A DNA stretch of 64,000 nt, taken from Luscinia megarhynchos. Lineage: Eukaryota; Chordata; Aves; Passeriformes; Turdidae. Shown in pieces: positions 10,426-20,373 of this stretch. Every line of letters starts with the position of its first letter. Positions within the stretch are counted from its first letter, which is position 1. The stretch covers positions 18,501 through 82,500 of the forward strand of contig JAPFBE010000003.1 of NCBI GenBank assembly GCA_034336665.1, in the 5' to 3' direction. Below the pieces are notes generated by a model. It was given only the letters and a program-made list of their open reading frames with translations, searched no databases and was not told the origin of the DNA. Both the position numbers and the translations under genes were made by a program.

Positions 10426-11463
10426 ATGTTGAATGCCACCTTTCTATCATTAAACCAATCCAACCCGAACCTCACAGAATCATGCTGGTTGTGCTATGAT
10501 GCACAGCCCCCTTTTTATGAAGGGGTTGCCATCGGTCTCCCATTCATCTTTTCAAAGTCAGACAGTCCACGCCAATGCAGATGGGACACCCCCCGGAGAG
10601 GCATTACCCTAAGCCAGGTCACGGGTCAGGGCAAATGCTTCGGCAACGCAACCTTGGCAAAGCAGATGGGCAACGTCTGCCGGGAATTTGTCAGACTTAA
10701 AGGGGGGAAGTTCCAGTGGGTAATCCCTGCTGCATCGGGAATGTGGGTCTGTCAACAGTCAGGGGTAAGCCCATGTGTACTCCTTAACAAATTCAACCAC
10801 TCTACCGACTTTTGTGTTCAAGTTCTCATTGTCCCCAGAGTTCTGTATCGCCAGGAAGAAGAAGTGTACCAGATGCTCGAGGAACCCAACCGGCTCCGCA
10901 AGCGAGAACTGGTAACGGGCATCACCATCGCAATGCTCCTCGGTTTAGGAGCTACTGGCGCTGCCACCGGCGTCTCAGCCCTCGCAACCCGACACCAAGG
11001 ACTGGCTCAACTGCAGATGACTGTCGACGAGGACTTGCAAAGAATCGAGAAATCCATTTCGTCCCTAGAGAAATCCCTTTCCTCACTCTCAGAGGTCGTC
11101 CTCCAAAACAGGCGAGGACTGGACCTTCTGTTCATGCAGCAAGGAGGCCTGTGTGCCGCCTTGAAAGAGGAATGCTGCTTTTACGCGGACCACACCGGAG
11201 TCGTCAGAGACTCCATGGCCGAACTGAGAGACCGACTGAACCTGAGAAAAATGGACAGGGAAGCTCAACAGGGCTGGTTCGAATCGTGGTTCAACCGTTC
11301 CCCATGGCTCACCACCCTAATCTCCACCCTAATAGGCCCAGTCACTATACTCTTACTAACACTAATCTTCGGGCCTTGCATATTTAACAAGCTAGTGCAA
11401 TTCGTTAAGAAGCGCCTAGAAACAGTCAACATTATGCTCGTCGAACGCCGACAATTACTTTAA
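10426..11463 (+). CDS. env: truncated retroviral Env, gamma/D-type, long ORF
   Basis: The frame is open from inside gag to TAA at 11461-11463; the first ATG after the gag-env junction is at 10426 (345 codons). Visible in order: a surface-subunit CWLC motif (10493-10504), an R-L-R-K-R furin-type cleavage site (10891-10905), a hydrophobic Gly/Ala-rich fusion-peptide-like stretch (10906-10985) and a heptad-repeat region. These are followed by an immunosuppressive-domain-like segment (from 11101), a C-x6-CC motif (Cys codons 11152, 11173, 11176), a membrane anchor (about 11305-11385) and a basic cytoplasmic tail. The signal peptide and the N-terminal receptor-binding part of the surface subunit are missing, lost with pol, so it is probably not a functional entry protein. 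The transmembrane half looks undamaged. Confidence 0.85.
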   Translation: MLNATFLSLNQSNPNLTESCWLCYDAQPPFYEGVAIGLPFIFSKSDSPRQCRWDTPRRGITLSQVTGQGKCFGNATLAKQMGNVCREFVRLKGGKFQWVIPAASGMWVCQQSGVSPCVLLNKFNHSTDFCVQVLIVPRVLYRQEEEVYQMLEEPNRLRKRELVTGITIAMLLGLGATGAATGVSALATRHQGLAQLQMTVDEDLQRIEKSISSLEKSLSSLSEVVLQNRRGLDLLFMQQGGLCAALKEECCFYADHTGVVRDSMAELRDRLNLRKMDREAQQGWFESWFNRSPWLTTLISTLIGPVTILLLTLIFGPCIFNKLVQFVKKRLETVNIMLVERRQLL

Positions 11464-11568
11464 GGCATGCCTGCTACTAACGCACTCACGATTTTATACT
11501 AACCTTACTAACCCATGAAATTTAATAACGTCTAAATTTTATAACTTTGTATTATTTTTACTAATCAT

Positions 11569-11583
11569 GAGGGAGGGGGGAGA
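11569..11583 (+). promoter_or_regulatory. polypurine tract
   Basis: GAGGGAGGGGGGAGA directly precedes the 3' LTR, the standard site for priming plus-strand DNA synthesis. Confidence 0.85.
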
Positions 11584-11869
11584 TGTGGGGAGTCAGGGAT
11601 TTGCGAGCGGAAGATGTAGAGTTGTGACGGACAGCTAGGGACACTTCTTCCCCCCACCCCCTGTGGTCAGATCCCGGCTCTGTACCTGGCCACACCCGGC
11701 CGGACATGAGCTAAGGGAAATGACATAGAGATAGCCCACCATAAAAACCCCTGTGACCCCTCAATAAACGCCATTTGCTGTCTGCCATATTGGTATATGG
11801 AGCACATGGACCGAGTGGCTCTGGGTTAGAGCCGCCGTGCCGGGCTGGAACCAGGTCGCCAACGCAACA
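11584..11869 (+). repeat. 3' LTR
   Basis: This 286-bp copy of the LTR has its AATAAA at 11763-11768. It differs from the 5' copy at 11618 and in the last ~12 bases (GCCAACGCAACA against ATAGCGCAACA). Confidence 0.92.
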
Positions 11870-11875
11870 GTACGG
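11870..11875. repeat. target-site duplication, right
   Basis: GTACGG follows the 3' LTR and matches 8130-8135 exactly. Confidence 0.85.
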
Positions 11876-11937
11876 TGTGAGAGGAATGGCCCTACCGGTA
11901 CCCCCGGTTGGGGTATCTCCCGGTCGGCTTTGCTTAT

Positions 11938-12131
11938 GCTTTATTAAATACATAATATATAACGTATAATAAAATTTTATATCTATATGTACATATATAT
12001 GTATACATAACGCATATATACACATTATATAAAATAAATAAAATTAAATATTTATTATTTATTTATTATTAGACCTCTGTTAAATTGCTGCTGAATTTTG
12101 TATTCACTAAAATTTATACAACACATATATT
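11938..12131. repeat. AT-rich low-complexity stretch
   Basis: TATA/CATA-type alternating sequence dominates, with several TTATTTATTATT runs. No gene is seen. Confidence 0.6.
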
Positions 12132-12220
12132 TCGATTGTATTCATTTATATACAATTGCTATTATTAATAAATTACTGCTAAATTTAACTTTGTTGTTTG
12201 ATTAATTGGATAAAATCGAA
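12132..12220 (+). repeat. inverted repeat arm A (partner 15650-15737)
   Basis: GATTGTATTCATTTATA…AATTGCTATTATTAATAAATT…TTAACTTTGTTGTTTGATTAATT is found almost perfectly in reverse complement at 15650-15737, about 3.4 kb away. I see only a handful of mismatches over ~88 bp. It is probably the conserved end of a dispersed element, perhaps an LTR, as it contains AATAAA. Confidence 0.8.
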
Positions 12221-12239
12221 CACATCCAATGTCCATTCA

Positions 12240-13035
12240 TAACACTGGGCCCCTCGTAGGTGGGCGGAGCCGAGCGGGGCCGGGCCGCGGGTGGGGCGGG
12301 GCTGGGCCGGGCCGCGGGCGGGGCGGGGCGGAGCGGGGGCGGGCGCTGAGCCGGGCGGGCGGGGCAGGGCCGGGCGGGGCGGAGCCGGGGCGGGGCGGAG
12401 CCGAGGCCGGGGCCGAGCGGGGCGGAGCGGGGCCCCGGGCGAGGGCCGGGGCGGGGCGGAGCCGGGCCGCGGGCGGGGCGGAGCGGGGCCGGGGCGATCG
12501 CGGGGCGGGCGGAGCTGAGCCGGGCCGGGCCGATCGCGGGGTGGGCCGAGCGGAGCTGGGCCGGGCAGCGAGGGCGGAGCGGCGCGGCGCCGGGCGGGCG
12601 GAGCGGACTGGGGCAGGGCCGCGGGCGGGGCGGAGTGGGGCAGGGCCGCGGGCGGGGCGGAGCCGGGCCGGGCCGATCGCGGGGTGGGCCGAGCGGAGCC
12701 GGGCCGGGCCGATCGCGGGGTGGGCCGAGCGGAGCCGGGCCGGGCCGATCGCGGGGTGGGCCGAGCGGAGCCGGGCCGGGCCGATCGCGGGGTGGGCCGA
12801 GCGGAGCGGGCCGGGCCGATCGCGGGGTGGGCCGAGCGGAGCGGCGCCGGGCCGATCGCGGGGTGGGCCGAGCGGAGCGGCGCCGGGCCGATCGCGGGGC
12901 AGGGCCGGGCCGGCGGAGCGGAGTGGGGCAAGGCCGCGGGCGGAGCGGAGTGGGGCTGAGCCGGGCGGGGCCGCGCGTGGGGCGGGCGGGGCGGGGCCGG
13001 GCCGCGGGTGGAGGGGAGTGGGGCCGGGTACCCCG
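12240..13035. repeat. GC-rich minisatellite, 36-bp unit core
   Basis: The whole stretch is permutations of GGGCC, GGGGC and GAGCGG. A regular block has CCGATCGCGGGGTGGG at 12673, 12709, 12745, 12781, 12816, 12852 and 12888, a 35-36 bp period, with one outlying copy near 12530. Because 36 is a multiple of three and the sequence has almost no stop codons, long frames (up to 280 codons) open on both strands. These encode Gly/Arg/Ala- or Pro/Ala/Arg-rich repeats and are not genes. It forms the upstream half of a CpG island. Confidence 0.9.
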
Positions 13036-13039
13036 TGCT

Positions 13040-13700
13040 TCTCAGAGAAGCTCACCGATCCTCAGCGATAACCAGAGGCACCTGCACGCCCCAAACGACC
13101 TCTCTTTCTCTCAGCAACACGCAGCGCCCACACCAGCCCTTCCGTGAACCTCACGCCCCTCAGCAACACATGTGCCTGAGCCCTCAGTGCCGCGTGAGGG
13201 GAGAGGCCCCGCCCACATGACGGACACCTCGCGACTGAGTTCCCGCCCCTGCGCCTTACTCGCCGCTGCGCACGGCGACGAAAATGGCGTCTACCAGCCC
13301 CCGGGGCCCTCATGTCCCCTCAGTGGCACACAGGCACTAGGCCGTTCAATCAGTGACCTCATATTCCCTCAGTGACATGCGGGGCACATTCCACTCCCCT
13401 CAGTGTCCCTCGGGTTTTACCACGAAATTTTCTCTGCCATCCTCCCCAAATCGCCTCAGACTTTTCCCAAGAACACCTGTCTCCCCGAGAGAGCCACTCA
13501 CATTTTTCCGTCCAAAACGTCCGCTTCATGTACCTCAACCATTACCGAGGCTTTTATTCCTAAACAGCTTCTTTTTACCCCAAAATGTTCATCCCTTGCC
13601 TCACAGCTGAGGCCAGGATATCCAGTAATCCTCCCCCATCACGTTTTATTGTCTCCTCTGACATACCTCATCTTTTCTCCTCATTAACTGCGCCAGAAGT
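13040..13700. promoter_or_regulatory. CpG-island shore with AAAATGGCG motif
   Basis: CpG density stays high to about 13320. An AAAATGGCG motif (13281-13289), the type of site YY1 binds near transcription starts, faces right; the ATG in it opens only an 18-codon frame. CCCTCAGTG…ACA-type segments recur between 13080 and 13400. The right half (13400-13680) is pyrimidine-rich with nothing recognised. Confidence 0.35.
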
Positions 13701-14250
13701 TGCCTCCCTAGCGGCGTGTGGTACGACGCAAAGTGCCTGGCCGCTTCGTGAGGAGAGCGGAGCCGCGCCGCCGTCTGACCGACCTCGCCCTTTGTGAGGG
13801 CAGGGCGGCCGACCTGCCCACACGGACCTCAGGACTGAGGTCCCGCCCTTCGCCTGAGATAAGCAGGGCGCTGCTGCCGCCGCGGAGGACCAATATAAGC
13901 CCGAGTCGTCCCTCAGCAAGCCGGAAAAAAAAGTGTATCACCACCCCTGACACAGCAGACACCGCGTTCAAAACGAGCGCCCCGGGACAAAGCCAGGCAG
14001 CGCCCCGGCACTCCCTCTTTTAACTCCCACCCCGGTCCAGGATTGGTGGGATTTGGATCCTAGCGGTGATTGGTCCATTTCCGGAGCTTCCATTGGTCAG
14101 CAGTGACGTCCATTCTCTCAGGGCGTCGAGTGATTGGGCAGTTCCTTCCACCTGTCGCAGCCCGAGGCGCTGCTGTCGCTGCGCAGACTTCATCCCAAGC
14201 CGCCACTGTGTGGGGAGCAGCCGGACACAATCCTGCATTTCTGGAGGATT
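13700..14250. promoter_or_regulatory. CpG-island promoter with CCAAT array and CRE
   Basis: A CCAATATAAG element lies at 13890-13899. Four inverted CCAAT boxes (ATTGG) lie at 14042, 14069, 14092 and 14133, and a CRE-like TGACGTCC lies at 14104, all within about 100 bp. Spaced CCAAT arrays with a CRE are typical of NF-Y-driven housekeeping or cell-cycle promoters. A segment near 13205-13255 (GCCCACATGACGGACACC…TCCCGCCC) is loosely repeated at 13815-13855. No first exon could be identified on either side, so the gene served is unknown. Confidence 0.55.
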
Positions 14251-15649
14251 GACTGTTCTCTCCCTTTTTAAAGCAAGGTTTGTCTCAGAGCACCATGGTC
14301 AAATATCCCAGCAGGTGCATCCTTCACTTGATTGTGAACATAATCCATCCACTCCAGGCTTTGTTTTATTAATGAGGTCACCTTCTCTCCTCTACACCCA
14401 CCACCCTCACTGCCTTGACCTGGGCTGCTTTTTCAAGCTGCCAGACTGGCTTCTAGTGCCATCTATTAAAATACATTTTCTCAGCATAAGAACAATGACT
14501 AAATAGAACTAAATTTTAAAAAAGTTTAACTTCCGTGTCTTGTCAAATTATCCATTGCTGGAGGCATCTTGGAACTTAAAAAGAAACAAAAAGGGAGGTA
14601 TAATTGCTGTTTTGCTTTTCTCTAAGTATTCTTTTTTATAAGCAAATTTGGGAGAAAAAAAGATGATGAGAAGGACCTGCCTTTCACAGGTGCTGTTTGC
14701 CAAGGTTCTCATTACCACAACTTTTTAAAATTGGATTGTTTCAAACTGATTTTCAGTCTCTGCAAATATTCTGTGACTCGTGGGCAAATTTTCTGTGCAT
14801 TGCTTGATCATGTTACCTACCTACTACCTGTATGCTTTTGCAAGCACCAGTTTTCGCAAAGAACAAACACTCCCTGCTCAGTTAATGCAGTTCTGCTCAT
14901 TTTGTCTTTGACTACAGACAGAAAAAGCAAAATTACAGACACCATTTTTTAGAGGGTCATGTTGTGGTTTGGAAAAGGTATTCTACTATTTATTTCTCCC
15001 AGTAAAACCACTCCCTCCTCCCTGGGGTGGGATGGAGAGAACTGGAGGCACAAAAGGTAAAACTTTCAGGTTTTTGTCTTCAGCTTTGAAGTTAAATTAT
15101 GTTAAACATTATGCTTTTAGTTTCAGCATAAAGAAACCTTAATTAAAATAACTATTTCAATTATATTGTAAAGATGTACTACAGCTATGCGTAATTGCTT
15201 AACCTTCCTTTACACTCTCCACAGGTTGAGGATTTCTTTGACCCAACCCACTTCCAGGCAAACCTTTAAACTTGGATCAGGTGGGCAGCTGTAGCTTGAA
15301 TGGTTTCTTAGCAGAAAGGCTGTTGGTTGCTGTGCTCTCTTCATTCTTGTGAATACTCAAGGGTTTTTTTTGTATTTCAGCTTTTTTGACATCTAATGGG
15401 AAATACATTCTCTCAAAAGGGAAAAGATATGAAGTAAAATTTTCGAGAATTGGATTGATTTTGAAGTGAAATGTCCCTTAAAAGGCATCTCTGGAAAAGT
15501 TTCCTTTTGTGGTGCTCACGTTGAGATGAAAAAATGTGTTTGAGGTCTGTGGGTCAGCTGTTAAGACTGGAAGTCAGTTGAAACTAAGAAAAGAGGAAAT
15601 AATGAACAAAAAGTGGCATGAGTTCTGTTATAAATGGATTTGGATTTTG
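14251..15649. other. intergenic/intronic, no firm gene
   Basis: This is AT-rich sequence. A splice-acceptor-like TCTCCACAG at about 15216-15224 is followed by a 14-codon frame ending TAA near 15268, which could be a tiny terminal exon but is too short to support. Nothing else is seen. Confidence 0.4.
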
Positions 15650-15787
15650 GATTTTGTCTAATTAATCAAACAACAAAGTTAAATTTAGCAGCAATTTATT
15701 AATAATAGCAATTGTGTATAAATGAATACAATCAAAGTATATTAGTTACATAGATATAAACTTTAATTAGCACGAATCACATACATA
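15650..15787 (-). repeat. inverted repeat arm B
   Basis: On the minus strand this copies 12132-12220, and further out 7573-7604 (GTGATTCGTGCTAATTA). Both matches sit in one continuous stretch here, while on the left they are separated by ~4.5 kb that includes the ERV. This copy is therefore the more complete version of the element. Confidence 0.75.
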
Positions 15788-18700
15788 ACAGTTCACAACA
15801 GGGTAATTTTTTGCTCAGGAGGAAGGTGATGGTGTCACATTGGCTTAACTCAAGCCACATTTCTGAGGAAAAAAAATCCATGCTGCTGAGAGTAGAGTCC
15901 CTTCCCAGGGCAGAACATAATTTATGTTCAGCACATCCAACACCTGAAGTGTGAAGAGTTTGGTTTAATAAAACAGTAAAAGAAGCAACTGTGATACTCA
16001 AAAGTGATTAGGATGGCAGCAGGACTGCAGGAGAGAAGAACTCAAGGGTGGGACAGATACAGACAGATTTCTGGAGGTACTAATAGGCTTTTACAGACAG
16101 AAGCACCACCTTTTTTCTTTCTTCTTTTTGAATTTGTTGGAAGTTTGTTAATTTATCTTTTCACTTGAGGCCTCTCTGCGAGTAGTACAGAAACCAGAGT
16201 TTCTTGGGAAGGAGTGTCAGCAGCTGGCTCTGTTTAGTTAATTCTTGTCCTGAGCTGCTTTGTGCTGTTGCAGTGTGCCCTCTAGGATGTACCAGTGTCC
16301 CCTGAGAGACAATTGCATTGCAGTGATGATTATCCACATATCTGGGTCTAGTGTTTGGATTTATGTTGGAAAATAAATCTTCCTACATCTTTTTTGCATT
16401 GTCAAAAGTACCTCCAATCAATCTTCTGAGCAATCATGACAAGCTTTTAGAATATTTTTTTTTTTTTTAAGTGAGGCTCCAAATTTAAAATTTAATCCTT
16501 TTGACAGGGAGCCTTCCCACCTTGCAGGAAGGTTAATGATTAGACTGGGATCACCAGGTGATTGGGAATCCATAGTAACTAATTTACTATTACTAGCAAT
16601 AAGGAACTTACTGCCCCAGAAAAAAGAGATGCTCAGCTGCACATTTGAGCATTGCTGCCTCATGCCTGGAGGCCCCAAAGTTTGGGATGTGGAAGCAGAG
16701 TGTGTTTGATTAATGATGACTGGGTGGAGTTCATCTGATGGCTCTCAAAGCTGCAATCCCATCCTTATCTCCTGATTCATGTCAGGCATCAAATGCACGG
16801 TTGCTAACTATAACTGTCCAGGCCAGACTTTATCTGTGCTGCGAGATGTTGGTCCCATTCAGATGGTATCAGCCTGCAGTGAGAATTATTATATCACTTT
16901 AGCAGCTCTTGTGGACATTCTGAGTGGGATGTCTAGAAGTTATGCACCCAAGTTTGAGCCAGTCACCTCAGGCTGCCTTAATGCCCCCAAAAATCTCCAG
17001 GGTGTGATTTTTGTGACCTGTTTTAGACACCCCCATCTTGGGATAAGACAAATTGCTCTCTGGGGGTGCCTGTTTCTCTCTACTGATAATAAACAGAGCT
17101 GATGGTGCCTGCCTCAGATCCTGGGCAGGTGTGACTAAATTAGAACAAATGGATCACACCTTTGCTGTCATTCATGATGAGTAAAACAGGATGAGCCTCT
17201 TCATTTGTATGGTGGGAGGGAAGGAAGGCAAGGGTAGGTAATTAATGTGGCTCCATGTACAATGAAAGAGCTTCAGTGTTGTCAAATAAAAACATGAGGG
17301 GGTTATTTCACTTAACAGTGTGGGTAAGATTTCCTGATCAGCACTAGCCTATCAGAAGGTGAAAAGTAATAATTAAACGCAGAAAAGGTAACAAAAGGCA
17401 CAATCTTGCCTAAACACTTCGTTTTCCTCCCAAAGCACCCATCAGTCATGTGTGAAGGGAGCCCCTTAAGCTCTCTGATAACCAAAATTGATGATTATAA
17501 TTATTTATACTAATCTGGTGTTCTTTTCACAAAACATTTAAACTTCTTCAAAAATGGGAGTGAATGTTGTTGTCCTCAATATATAGAGGGTAAAACTGAG
17601 GTATGGTGTGGCTATAATGTGTCAGAGATTATATGATTAATCTGAAGGTGAAATGGCAGTTCAAATCTTTTAAACCCTGTCATTAGACCTAAGCACCAAC
17701 TCATGCTGTTTTTATCTTTCCTCTCTCTACATTACCAAATGCAAAATATGAACTTGCTCCTGTGGCTTTTTTAATGGTATTTTAGAATGGCCTCCAAACT
17801 TTTTAGAGGCCCAAATTTGTGTTGTTTATGTTTGTTTGTTTATTTTGTTGTTGTTTTGTTTGTTTGATGTGGGGTTTTTTGGGTTTTGGGGTTTTTTTTG
17901 TGAAGACCAAGAAACAAATTCAGCTTTAATTGTCATAGGAGCTGCTAGAGAAGACAATCTAAGTGTCATCAGTTCTGTACAGAGAAAGCAATGTGGAACT
18001 GCTCTGAGGTGCAGCTATATTGTGTGCAGGGAGAAAAAGTTACAGAAAAAAATATACTTGGGTTATTTTATCTTTTGATTCGTTAAAAAAATAATCTAGC
18101 CACATTTTATAAATATGAGTTCCAAGATTAATTTTGGTATCTTTTTCTGCTTGTATTGCTAACAGGACACCTTAATAAGTATGATTCCTAGAGCTGATGG
18201 GAGAGACCACAGCCAGACAAGGTGTGCAGCCACCTGACTTATTTCTTCAACCACCTGATTTATTTCTAGTACAATTAGAACAAACAGCCCTTTCCTTTTT
18301 AATAAAGATAAAGCACCTAGGTGAGATTTCAGAGAAAAGAAAAAAGAAAAGAAAAAAAAAGGCATCAACACTCGTTTGATCATTGTCAAACACAATATAA
18401 TTTATATTATAATTTGTGACAGAGTGTGCCAAAAGAAGAAAACTTGGGTGGATGGCTTTCTATATCTAGAAGAGGTAATCAGTTCTAATGAGTAGGTAGC
18501 TACTTTGCATCCTTTTTTTTTTTTCCTTTTATAGATTATATATGTCAGTTCAGAGTGCCTGGAGTTGTCCCTGGATGGGTTGGGAATCACAGGCCTCCTG
18601 GGCTGGGTTTGGTGAGTTTTTCTCTAAGGCCAGCAGTGAACACTGCAGATTCCCCGGGGGCACTGCTGGACAGCTCTGTTCCAGCAGGACTGCACACTTG

Positions 18701-18820
18701 TGCTCCTGGAGCTTCACCCTGGGTTCAGCTCAGAGCTCATCTCAAAACATGGGTAGCTGAGGTATTTTTGTTTCATATTCATCATTGTTTTTCTCTTATG
18801 CTTTTTTTTCACTTTAAACA
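15788..18820. other. AT-rich DNA without recognised gene
   Basis: There are poly-T runs at 16456-16469 and 18512-18522 and a TTTG/GTTT-rich patch at 17825-17900. Open frames are short and lack splice or start context. I see no RNA gene. Confidence 0.5.
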
Positions 18821-18821
18821 G

Positions 18822-18908
18822 TTTAAAAATCACGAGGAGGTAAGCGAAGAACCTGCTGTGCCACTGGATTCTGTATTTACCACTTTGCTAAAGAGAGCCT
18901 ATGCGTGA
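18822..18908 (+). CDS. possible terminal coding exon, unknown
   Basis: A strong acceptor (an eight-T run, then CACTTTAAACAG, ending at 18821) precedes a 28-codon frame with ordinary composition ending in TGA (18906-18908). The peptide includes VPLDSVFTTLLKRAY. I do not recognise it, and no upstream exon could be joined to it. It may be chance. Confidence 0.2.
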   Translation, partial: FKNHEEVSEEPAVPLDSVFTTLLKRAYA

Positions 18909-20288
18909 GGAAGCATGTGCTGTTATACCTGAAATCCGCAGTGAAGAACTTCAGCAGTGTAAGAGCAATATTGTAATAATATTGTGGTTATATTTGCTTT
19001 ATTTTCATGTAGAAGGTACTTAGCTGTTAAAACTTAGGTTCCAGTTCTGTAGCTTTTTTTTCTGTACTTGTCTCTGAGGCTACACAGCACCATACAAAAC
19101 TGCATGTAATTTGTAAACAAATGCCAGTTATTATTGAGGAGCCTGGGATTTACTTTGCATGGGTTACCTTGCTGATCAGTGTGAGTGCAAATAAACTCGA
19201 GATTTTAATCCAGCTCCTGGGTCTCCCTAAGGAGCCTTTGCAGAGAGTAAAATTCACTGGCCTGTGTACCTCCAAATGTCACAGTATAAATGAAATTCTA
19301 TCACTATTTGGCAACTTGACACTTCTCTTAGAATTGGATTTCTACATAGGGAAGTGGTTCCTTCCCCCAGAAGAGGTTGTAATCTAAGTAGTTCTTAGTT
19401 AACTCCTATTCCTTAGTTGTGTAATTACCCTTCTGCTCCCATCCTCCTCTTTTCTACACTTCCAAGATGTCTTTATTTTCATAGCTTGGTAAAACTTTGG
19501 GTCCTCAACTTGTGGACCTCTGTGTGGACCTGCTGAGCATCTTGTTGTGCCGGGGCAATCAAAGCTGGAGCACCAGCAGGAACAGGAGGAGCATCAGGCT
19601 GATGGGATCTCTTCATGGATGAGGAGCCTCTGATGACAGAAGTGTCTTCAAATGACAAGGTACCAAATCCCTGCATACAGAGGTACCTGTTAGTAAACTT
19701 GGATTTGGCTGATTCTCTAGGGAATAGTTTTGCTGATCAGAGAGGTGTTGTTAAGCTCTTGGAGGAGAATTTAGGAAGGTAGAGCGTGAGGTTGCTAAAC
19801 TACTGTCTGGAGATGTGACCCAGCTGCATCACCCACAGTCCCACCCCTGAGCTGGAACACGGTCAGGAGAAGTCCCAAATGAGATCACATTTGCAGAAAA
19901 AAATGTATTCCCTCAGCCCTGTGTAAAGCCTTATTGAAAATTATCTACTTGAGGAGGGAATTTTTCCTCCTTTCATCTGTTCTGTGAATTTGTGGAGATT
20001 AGAGTGTGTTGATGATCCCCAGAATACTCAGTTTTCCTCTGCAGACAAACTCAGACATGTCCAGAGTGTTTAGTATAACAGCATAAATCCCACAGCATAA
20101 ATGTTGGGAGAATGATATTTATGTGCTTGGATTCATATATATTTTTGGTCTTCTGGCCAGCTAGTAGACAATTTCATGTTCAATAATTGTAACTGACAGG
20201 CTGCGGAAAATAGGCAGTTAATGAGTTTATTTTTTACCCTGCATCGTTATTATCCATTCAGTGATACTGTTACCTCTGTTTGTTACAG
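18909..20288. other. intronic/intergenic, one ambiguous exon-like block
   Basis: Around 19480-19680 both strands look exon-like. Plus: an acceptor TTATTTTCATAG, then 46 codons to a stop. Minus: an acceptor near 19674, then about 60 codons to TGA. I cannot decide between them. The rest shows nothing. Confidence 0.3.
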
Positions 20289-20373
20289 ACCCTGGAGGAT
20301 ACACTCACCTTGATTTTCAGACATCCTACACTGGAGAGCAGCTTCCTGTATGGTTTCAGCCGACCTTCCGCAG
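20289..20373 (+). CDS. candidate internal exon, URB1-like (tentative)
   Basis: An acceptor (CTGTTTGTTACAG) and a donor (CGCAG|GTAAAG) bound 85 bp that are open in one sensible frame: 28 codons plus one base, containing TLIFRHPTLESSFL. The RHPTLE-type segment reminded me of the helical-repeat ribosome-biogenesis protein URB1, but this is from memory and weak. It joins in phase to the candidate exon at 21258. A second frame of the same exon is also open, which lowers certainty. Confidence 0.35.

Larger units (their letters stand above)
8130..11875 (+). mobile_element. endogenous retrovirus, gag-env, pol deleted
   Basis: Two LTRs (8136-8420 and 11584-11869) face the same way and both begin TGT and end ACA. 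They are flanked by a perfect 6-bp target duplication, GTACGG (8130-8135 and 11870-11875). The LTRs differ visibly at one base (8170 C against 11618 A) plus a small cluster at the 3' tip, so insertion was fairly recent. Order: 5' LTR, primer site, broken gag, truncated env, polypurine tract, 3' LTR. No protease, reverse transcriptase or integrase remains: the nucleocapsid region at 10334-10372 runs straight into env. The 6-bp duplication and PPPY-bearing gag point to an alpha/betaretrovirus-like (class II) backbone, while env is of the gamma/D type. The internal region is only about 3.2 kb, so the element could not move by itself. Confidence 0.93.

Noticed and set aside
12185..13147. Frames of 170-280 codons on both strands in the GC minisatellite
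   Set aside because: A 36-bp repeat with no stop codons opens several frames at once; the peptides are simple Gly/Arg/Ala or Pro/Ala repeats.
13270..13340. First coding exon beginning at the AAAATGGCG site
   Set aside because: The frame ends after 18 codons with no donor site before the stop that I could support.
19479..19676. Minus-strand 65-codon frame as a terminal exon
   Set aside because: The plus strand is equally exon-like over the same bases and neither chains to a partner; strand cannot be decided by eye.
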